In this document: positions 6,054 to 10,680 of the stretch, one piece after another
Layout of the letters: each line of letters opens with the position of its first letter
Position numbering within the stretch: the stretch's first letter is position 1
Source of the DNA: Lentzea sp.
Lineage (GTDB): Bacteria; Actinomycetota; Actinomycetes; Mycobacteriales; Pseudonocardiaceae
Direction: 5' to 3'
NCBI GenBank assembly: GCA_030146905.1
Contig: JASLAV010000998.1
Location: 1-10,680 of the forward strand
DNA: 10,680 bases
Translations under genes and position numbers: made by a program
The notes under the pieces: model-generated
Database searches by the model: none
What the model saw: the letters and a program-made list of their open reading frames with translations, nothing else
What the model was told of the DNA's origin: nothing

Positions 6054-6108
6054 ACGGTGCCGCCGGAACCCGAGGAGAGGTCTGGGTTTCGGGCCCCGGC
6101 GGCACCGT
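6054..6108. terminator. Long bidirectional hairpin terminator
   Basis: ACGGTGCCGCCGG (6054-6066) is perfectly complementary to CCGGCGGCACCGT (6096-6108). Inside, CCCGA (6069-6073) pairs with TCGGG (6089-6093), so the stem continues after a 2x2 internal loop. It starts 5 bp after the TPR gene stop and faces the stop of the convergent secreted-protein gene. It can serve either strand. Confidence 0.85.
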
Positions 6109-6113
6109 GAACG

Positions 6114-6153
6114 GAGCAGCGCCCCGCTGGGGGGCCGGGAGCCGCTCCTGCTC
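6114..6153 (-). terminator. Cluster of short hairpins after the secreted-protein gene
   Basis: Immediately beyond the minus-strand stop (6159) lie GAGCAG/CTGCTC (6114-6119 and 6148-6153). Nested within it are CAGCG/CGCTG (6117-6121 and 6125-6129) and GGAG/CTCC (6138-6141 and 6145-6148). These are mutually exclusive or nested folds that could help stop minus-strand transcription ahead of the main hairpin. Confidence 0.4.
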
Positions 6154-6158
6154 TGGGG

Positions 6159-6596
6159 TCAGCAGCGGATGTCGGTGCGCGCCCGGTAGGTCATCGCTCC
6201 GGAGTTCCACTCGGCGTAGGCGGAGGTGCACGTGCTCAGCGTGTCGGTGCCGCCGGACCACAGCTCCTGCTGGCGGTAGCCGCCGGACCGCTGGCCCGCG
6301 TGGCCGTAGGGCTCACGCGCGCTCGTGCCGGCCCACTTCTCGATGATGATCATTTCCGGCGTGTAGGGCGCACCGGCGCCGTGGGTGCTGTCCCAGGTGT
6401 AGATGTAGGCCCAGTTCTTGCCACAACCCTTGAACTGCTTGACGGACGCCCACCTCTGACCGTTGTCACCGATGTAGGCGGTGCTGCCGATCTGGGTGAC
6501 GGGCCCGCATCCTGGCGCGCTCTCGGCCAGTGCGTTGTTCGCGGTGACCAACCCCAGCAACAACGCGCCGACGGCGATGAAGGTTGTCCTTCTCAT
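6159..6596 (-). CDS. Small secreted protein with four cysteines, function unknown
   Basis: The protein has 145 residues. MRRT, a hydrophobic core (about 6-18) and ALA at 22-24 form a typical Sec signal peptide, cleaved before Glu25, leaving about 121 residues. The mature protein has exactly four Cys (30, 58, 123 and the last residue 145), consistent with two disulfides, and is rich in Trp, Tyr and Gly. The stretch WASVKQFKGCGKNWAYIY (about 49-66) resembles the strand-Cys-strand of the actinobacterial DUF2690 family (a basic patch, then C, then WA), but I would not assign that family on this alone. No enzyme motif is visible. The start ATG 6596 has no Shine-Dalgarno sequence; the signal peptide supports it. 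The gene is divergent from the SARP regulator with a 73-bp gap and convergent with the TPR gene. It could be a secreted inhibitor, a matrix protein or an antimicrobial; nothing in the sequence decides. Confidence 0.85.
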   Translation of the reverse strand: MRRTTFIAVGALLLGLVTANNALAESAPGCGPVTQIGSTAYIGDNGQRWASVKQFKGCGKNWAYIYTWDSTHGAGAPYTPEMIIIEKWAGTSAREPYGHAGQRSGGYRQQELWSGGTDTLSTCTSAYAEWNSGAMTYRARTDIRC

Positions 6597-6618
6597 GGGC
6601 GAGAAGCATCACGTGACC

Positions 6619-6637
6619 CGCTGACATTTCGCTGACA
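6619..6637 (+). repeat. Two identical 8-bp direct repeats, 11 bp apart, in the SARP gene promoter
   Basis: CGCTGACA occurs at 6619-6626 and again at 6630-6637, one helical turn apart (starts 11 bp apart). SARP proteins and PhoP both bind direct repeats with 11-bp spacing that overlap the -35 region. The second copy contains the candidate -35 hexamer of the SARP gene. A perfect TCACGTGA palindrome lies next to it (6609-6616). Use as an operator is inference. Confidence 0.45.
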
Positions 6638-6662
6638 CGCGGGGTTACCGCCTGGTTAGGAT
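6632..6662 (+). promoter_or_regulatory. Probable leaderless promoter of the SARP gene
   Basis: CTGACA (6632-6637, one mismatch to TTGACA) and TAGGAT (6657-6662, a common actinobacterial -10) are separated by 19 bp. Seven bases beyond the -10 lies ATG 6670, and no Shine-Dalgarno sequence precedes it, so the transcript probably starts at or next to the A of the start codon. The long spacer would weaken the promoter and fits one that needs an activator. Confidence 0.55.
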
Positions 6663-6669
6663 CGGGCCC

Positions 6670-9606
6670 ATGCAGCGGCGGTGGGAGTTCGGGGTTCTCG
6701 GATCGTTGCAGGTCATCGACTCAGGCCGGGTCGTGGAGCTGCGGTCGGCCAAACAGCGCGTCCTGCTCGCCGCGTTGCTCATGAAGCCCAACGCGCCCGT
6801 TTCGTCATACGAACTGATGGAACACCTGTGGGGCGAGGAGCCTTCCGGTTCCGCACGCGCGACCTTGCAGACCTACGTCATGCGGCTGAGGCAGTCGCTG
6901 GACGACCTCGCCGACCGCAAGCTCGTGCGCACGTGGCCGACCGGCTACTCGATCCACGTCGAGGACGACCAGCTCGACCTGCTGACGTTCCAGCGGTTGC
7001 GCGCGGAAGCCCGCCGCGCGCCCGACCTGGAGACCGAGGCGCGGCTCCTCGGCGAGGCGGCGGCGTTGTGGCGAGGGCCCGCGCTGGACCAGGTGTCGTC
7101 GCTGCGGATGGAGCAGACCGACGTGCAGCGCCTCAACGAGCAGCGCTGGGAGGTGCTGGAACGCCGCAACGACGCCGAGCTGCAGCTCGGCAGGCACGAC
7201 CAAGTGGTCGACGAGCTGCGGTCCCTGGTCGCGGAACACCCGCTGCGCGAACGGTTCTGGTACCAGCTCATGCTCGCGCTGCACCGCACCGGGCAGCAGG
7301 CGCAGGCACTGGACGTCTTCCGCCGCGCCGGCGAGGTGCTCGCCGACGAGCTCGGCATCGACCCGAACGCGGAGCTCCGCGCGCTGCACATGGAGGTCCT
7401 CGCCGGGTCGTTCGCGCCGGTCGCCGCCGGGTCGGGACCGTCGTGGCTGCCGCCGGCGGTGGGGGACTTCTCCGGTCGCGTCGGCGAGGTCGCGCGGCTC
7501 ACGGCAGGCCTGCGCGCCGGTGGGACGTGGACCATCACCGGGCCCGGCGGTGTCGGCAAGACCTCACTGGCCGTCCACTGCGCGCACGCCGTGCGGGCGG
7601 CGTTCCCGGACGGCCAGCTGTACCTGAACCTGCGCGGTGGCGAGCAGAAGCCCGTCGAGCCGGCCGCGGCGCTGGACCGGTTGCTGCGCGGCCTCGGCGT
7701 GTCCGGTGGTGCCATCCCGTCCTCTGTGGACGATCGGGTGGACCTGTACCGCGACCTGCTGTCGGACCGGCGGATCCTCGTCGTGCTGGACAACGCGGTC
7801 AACGAGGCCCAGGTGCGGCCGTTGCTGCCGGGCACCACCTCGGGCGCGGCGCTGGTGACGTCGAGGGCGGCACTGGCGGGACTGGAGGCCGCGCACGTCG
7901 TGCCGCTGGACGTGCTGCCGCCCGACGACGCGCTGGCGCTGTTGCGGACCGCGGTCGGCGAAGCCCGGTGCGCCGCGGAACCCGAAGCGGCGCAGGAGAT
8001 CGTGACCTACTGCGGCAAGCTGCCCCTGGCGTTGCGGGTGGCGGCGGCACGGCTGGTCGCCCGCCCGCACTGGCAGCTCGCGAAGCTCGCCGGGCGGTTG
8101 TCCGACGAACGGCGCCGCTTCGACGAGCTGTCGCTGGGAGACCTCGACGTCCGCGCGTCGCTGGCGCTGTCCTACGACGGCCTGGACTCCTCGCACCGGA
8201 CGGCCTTCCGGCTGCTGTCGCTGGTCGACACCCCCGACTTCACCGCGTGGATGGCGTCACCGCTGCTGGGCCTCGGCCTCGACGACGCGGAGGACCACGT
8301 CGAGGCGCTGGTCGACGCCCGCCTCGTCGACTACGCGGGCCGCGATGCGCTGGGACAGGTGCGTTACCGGCTGCACGACCTGCTGCGCGCGTTCGGCCGT
8401 GAGGCGGCGTCCGAAGACCCGGCGGTCGCGATGAAGGCGTTGTTCGAGCAGTGGCTCGACCTCGCCACGCGGGCGGACGCGGAGCTGCCGCACCAGGCGA
8501 TCCGCCTGGAACCCCTTGCGCTGGAACGGTTCGACCTCGGCGACCCGGCCGGCTGGTTCGACGCGGAGTGGCAGAACCTCCACGCCGTGATCACACAGGC
8601 CGCCGCGCTCGGCCTCGGGGACCTGGCCGCGGAGCTCGCGATCCGGTCGGCGGCGTTCTGCGACCTGCGGGCCCGGTTCGACGACTGGGAGCAGATCAAC
8701 TGCCTCGGGTTGTCGTGCGCGCCGCCGCAACGCAGACCGGTCCTGTTCCAGCAGCGCGGAATCCTGCGCGCACGGCTGCACGACTACGCGGCCGCGTCGG
8801 AGAACTTCCAGGCCGCGCAGGAGGGTTTCGCCGCGGCCGGTGACGTGTGGGGCGAGGCCTACGGCTGGTACGGCATGGGCTGGATGCACGAGTGGAGCGG
8901 ACGTTCCGCCGAGGCCCGTGCGGCGCACCGCGAGGCCATGACCCGGTTCGTCGAGTCCGGCAACCCGCACGGCGAGATCGAGGTGCTGTGCTCGCTGGGC
9001 GCCATCGAACGGCGTGCCGGCGGGCTGGCCGCGGCATCGGGCTACCTGGAACGGGCGCGGCGGCTCGCGAACGGGCTGGGCGACGAGCAGAGCGAGCTGA
9101 TGGCGACGCTGGAACTGGGGCGGTTGCACCAGTTCACCGGTGAGCTGGGGATGTCGGCCGAGTTCCTGCGGTCCTCGCTCGCGGCGGCGCGGAAGCTCGG
9201 CGATCCGGACATGGCGGCGAACATCCGGCTGTTCCTCGCGGACACGCTGATCCGGTGGGGGCAGGTCCCGCCGGCCGAGGAGCAGCTGCGGCTGGCGTGG
9301 GAGTTCTTCGAGGAGCACGACGACAGGCAGGGACGCATCTGGGTGTGGCGCCTGAGGTCGGGGCTGGCCTCGTCACCGGAGGAGGCGCTGCGGCTGGCGA
9401 CGCTGGCGATGGACCAGGCGAGGGAGATGGGCTCGCCGCCGGAGTTCGGGCGGTCGTTGCGCGTGCTGGGCGACGCCCTGGAACGCGCGGGGCGCCTCGA
9501 CGAGGCGCGTGAGCACTGGCGGCTGGCAGGGGAGACCCTGACGGCGGCGGGGTTCCAGGCCGAGGTCGACGAGCTCCGCCTGGCGGTCGCGCCCGGTTCC
9601 GGCTGA
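6670..9606 (+). CDS. AfsR-like SARP transcriptional regulator (OmpR-type DNA-binding, BTAD, NB-ARC ATPase, TPR)
   Basis: The protein has 978 residues. Order: winged-helix OmpR/PhoB-type DNA-binding domain (about 5-97, with GSLQV, SAKQRVLLAALL, ELMEHLWGEEPS, LQTYVMRLRQSL and the wing WPTGYSIH); bacterial transcriptional activator domain (about 103-247, with LLGEAAALWRGPALD, ERFWYQLMLALHRTGQQAQAL and DELGIDPNAEL); NB-ARC ATPase (about 262-520) with Walker A GPGGVGKTS (291-299), Walker B ILVVLDN (369-375), TSRAAL (397-402) and KLPLAL (450-455, in place of GLPLAL); then a winged-helix/linker and TPR-like helices from about 690 to the end. SARPs activate specialised-metabolite genes by binding direct repeats near -35. 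The long AfsR-like forms use ATP and TPR-mediated signals. Length fits the large SARPs. All nucleotide-binding motifs look intact. The targets are unknown; the P450/ferredoxin pair and the divergent secreted protein are candidates. The start is supported by the leaderless promoter. Confidence 0.95.
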   Translation: MQRRWEFGVLGSLQVIDSGRVVELRSAKQRVLLAALLMKPNAPVSSYELMEHLWGEEPSGSARATLQTYVMRLRQSLDDLADRKLVRTWPTGYSIHVEDDQLDLLTFQRLRAEARRAPDLETEARLLGEAAALWRGPALDQVSSLRMEQTDVQRLNEQRWEVLERRNDAELQLGRHDQVVDELRSLVAEHPLRERFWYQLMLALHRTGQQAQALDVFRRAGEVLADELGIDPNAELRALHMEVLAGSFAPVAAGSGPSWLPPAVGDFSGRVGEVARLTAGLRAGGTWTITGPGGVGKTSLAVHCAHAVRAAFPDGQLYLNLRGGEQKPVEPAAALDRLLRGLGVSGGAIPSSVDDRVDLYRDLLSDRRILVVLDNAVNEAQVRPLLPGTTSGAALVTSRAALAGLEAAHVVPLDVLPPDDALALLRTAVGEARCAAEPEAAQEIVTYCGKLPLALRVAAARLVARPHWQLAKLAGRLSDERRRFDELSLGDLDVRASLALSYDGLDSSHRTAFRLLSLVDTPDFTAWMASPLLGLGLDDAEDHVEALVDARLVDYAGRDALGQVRYRLHDLLRAFGREAASEDPAVAMKALFEQWLDLATRADAELPHQAIRLEPLALERFDLGDPAGWFDAEWQNLHAVITQAAALGLGDLAAELAIRSAAFCDLRARFDDWEQINCLGLSCAPPQRRPVLFQQRGILRARLHDYAAASENFQAAQEGFAAAGDVWGEAYGWYGMGWMHEWSGRSAEARAAHREAMTRFVESGNPHGEIEVLCSLGAIERRAGGLAAASGYLERARRLANGLGDEQSELMATLELGRLHQFTGELGMSAEFLRSSLAAARKLGDPDMAANIRLFLADTLIRWGQVPPAEEQLRLAWEFFEEHDDRQGRIWVWRLRSGLASSPEEALRLATLAMDQAREMGSPPEFGRSLRVLGDALERAGRLDEAREHWRLAGETLTAAGFQAEVDELRLAVAPGSG

Positions 9607-9646
9607 GCACCTCGGACTCACACGGGTGGCAGTGGACAGCCGTTGG

Positions 9647-9678
9647 TGCCAGGCGACGGGCACGGTTGTCGCCTGGCA
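9647..9678. terminator. Bidirectional hairpin terminator between SARP and ferredoxin genes
   Basis: TGCCAGGCGAC (9647-9657) is perfectly complementary to GTCGCCTGGCA (9668-9678), with loop GGGCACGGTT, whose outer bases can add two G-T pairs. It lies 40 bp after the SARP stop and 20 bp past the ferredoxin stop on the other strand, so it can end both converging transcripts. No T-run follows. Confidence 0.8.
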
Positions 9679-9698
9679 GCTCTCCAACGACCGGCGGA

Positions 9699-9890
9699 TC
9701 AGCTGACGGTGATCGCGCCCGCCGGGCACAGGCCGGCCGCTTCCTTCGCGGTGGCCTCGTGCGCGGCGTCGGGGCGCTCGACGAGGAGCACCACCGTGCC
9801 GTCTTCCTCGTTCTGGTCGAAGAGGTCCGGATCGGTCAGAACGCACATCCCCGAGCCGCAGCACTTCGACTGGTCAACGGAAATCCTCAT
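9699..9890 (-). CDS. [3Fe-4S] ferredoxin, electron donor to the adjacent P450
   Basis: The protein has 63 residues from ATG 9890; the GTG at 9899 is rejected because ATG overlaps the P450 stop as ATGA, the usual coupled arrangement. Cluster ligands are Cys10, Cys16 (C-x5-C) and Cys55 followed by Pro (CPAGAI). The fourth ligand position of 4Fe-4S ferredoxins is not Cys (CCGSGMC), so a 3Fe-4S cluster is expected. The acidic centre DPDLFDQNEEDG and VVLL strand are typical. An extra Cys11 stands next to Cys10. Such ferredoxins are cytoplasmic and carry electrons from a ferredoxin reductase to class I bacterial P450s; no reductase is in the window. It is translated after the P450 on the same message, without a clear Shine-Dalgarno sequence of its own, and ends at a strong hairpin. 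Confidence 0.95.
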   Translation of the reverse strand: MRISVDQSKCCGSGMCVLTDPDLFDQNEEDGTVVLLVERPDAAHEATAKEAAGLCPAGAITVS

Positions 9891-10680
9891 GCCGACCACG
9901 CTACTGGCAACGAGTGGACCCCGTAGATCCCCATGTCGGTGCGCAGCGGCACCTCCTCGGGATCGGTGTCGAGCCGCAGGTCAGGGAACGCGCTGAACAG
10001 CCTGGAGAACCCGATCCGCATCTCGATGCGGGCCAGCTGCTGGCCGAGGCACTGGTGGATGCCGTGACCGAACGCGACGTGGCCCGACGCGGGCCTGCGC
10101 AGGTCGAGCTCGTCGGGGTTGCCGGGGAACTTCTCGGGGTCGCGGTTCGCCGCGGGCACGTGCATCAGCACCGTGTCACCGGCCTTGATCAGGTGCCCGT
10201 CGATCTCCACGTCCTCGGTGGCGGTGCGCGACGGTCCGAAGTGGATGATCGACAGGTACCGCATCAGCTCCTCGACGGCGTTGTCGATCAGCTCGGGCTC
10301 GTCCTTGAGGATCTTGAGCTGGTCCGGGTGCTGCAGCAGCGTGAACGTGCCGATGCCCAGCATGTTCGCCGTGGTCTCGTGCCCGGCGAGCAGGAGCAGC
10401 AGCGCCATGTTCGACGCTTCCTCGTCGGTCGGCTCCCCGGTGGCGATGAGGTCGCTGATCATGTCGTCGCCCGGGTTCTCCTTCTTGCGGACGATCAGCT
10501 CGCGCATGAACGCCTGGATGCGCCTGATGGCCGCCATGGCCTCGTCGAACGAGGTCTCCAGGCTCAGCATCTTCGCCGTGTCCTCTTGGAAGCGGTGCCG
10601 TTCGTCGTAGTCGACGCCGAGCATCGCGCAGATCACCAGTGAGGGCACGGGCAGTGCGAACTCCTTCACGAGGTCCGCTC
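9887..10680 (-). CDS. Cytochrome P450, CYP105-like, C-terminal two thirds (5' end outside window)
   Basis: The frame is open to the right edge; the codons before GTG 10669 (A-D-L) continue the conserved VKEFALPVPSLVICAMLGV segment, so that GTG is not the start. About 264 residues are visible of an expected 400 or so. I-helix oxygen-activation motif AGHETT (about nt 10370-10390); K-helix ExxR as EELMR; ANRDPEKF; heme loop FGHGIHQCLG with the thiolate Cys at about nt 10050; and the end YGVHSLPVAW, which is characteristic of CYP105-type proteins. All key residues are present, so it should be an active monooxygenase. These enzymes hydroxylate or epoxidise small molecules, often antibiotics or xenobiotics; the substrate cannot be told. 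It overlaps the ferredoxin start by four bases, forming a two-gene redox unit. Subfamily assignment is from memory of the motif pattern. Confidence 0.95.
   Translation of the reverse strand, partial: ADLVKEFALPVPSLVICAMLGVDYDERHRFQEDTAKMLSLETSFDEAMAAIRRIQAFMRELIVRKKENPGDDMISDLIATGEPTDEEASNMALLLLLAGHETTANMLGIGTFTLLQHPDQLKILKDEPELIDNAVEELMRYLSIIHFGPSRTATEDVEIDGHLIKAGDTVLMHVPAANRDPEKFPGNPDELDLRRPASGHVAFGHGIHQCLGQQLARIEMRIGFSRLFSAFPDLRLDTDPEEVPLRTDMGIYGVHSLPVAWSA

Noticed and set aside
8257..9318. Minus-strand open frame antisense to the SARP TPR region
   Set aside because: Arg/Leu/Pro-rich composition and no ribosome site or domain; a shadow of a GC-rich gene.
1..10680. tRNA, rRNA, CRISPR array, insertion sequence or transposase
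   Set aside because: No cloverleaf with a TTCGANNC arm, no evenly spaced repeats and no transposase-like protein or terminal inverted repeats with target duplication were seen on either strand.

Overview
The window is very GC-rich. Its genes show strong G/C preference at third codon positions and frequent GTG starts, and two starts lack a Shine-Dalgarno sequence. Together with the gene families present (SARP regulator, CYP105-like P450 with a small ferredoxin, LytR-CpsA-Psr protein, DUF6542-like membrane protein) this points to a mycelial actinobacterium. I infer the Pseudonocardiaceae (Lentzea/Saccharothrix/Actinosynnema type), but the sequence cannot fix the genus.

Left part (1-4613), regulation and cell envelope. 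The 3' end of a large LuxR-type ATPase regulator (1-1122, +) runs tail to tail, one base apart, into a LytR-CpsA-Psr ligase gene (1124-2185, -). From the same short intergenic region as the ligase, a three-gene operon is transcribed rightwards: a four-helix membrane protein (2219-2638), an unannotated-looking 41-residue membrane peptide (2599-2724), and a processive family-2 glycosyltransferase fused to an extracytoplasmic deacetylase-like domain (2721-4613). The reading frames overlap, which suggests translational coupling. A polymerising glycosyltransferase divergent from an enzyme family that attaches glycopolymers to peptidoglycan suggests a wall-polysaccharide module. The deacetylase domain has lost its catalytic and metal-binding motifs.

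Middle (4614-6158). A 475-bp stretch without an intact gene holds what looks like a broken ferredoxin gene, two perfect inverted repeats and a tandem direct repeat. It is followed by a TPR regulator-like gene (5089-6048) that matches the sensor half of a family normally carrying an N-terminal XRE DNA-binding domain, which is absent here. A long perfect hairpin closes this gene.

Right part (6159-10680). A small secreted four-cysteine protein (6159-6596, -) is divergent from a 978-residue AfsR-like SARP regulator (6670-9606, +). The SARP gene has a probable leaderless promoter with two identical 8-bp repeats 11 bp apart. Converging on it from the right edge are a cytochrome P450 (9887-10680, -, 5' end outside the window) and its ferredoxin (9699-9890, -), overlapping by ATGA. 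A perfect hairpin separates the two converging units. Regulators plus a P450/ferredoxin pair suit the edge of a specialised-metabolism region, but no biosynthetic core enzyme is visible.
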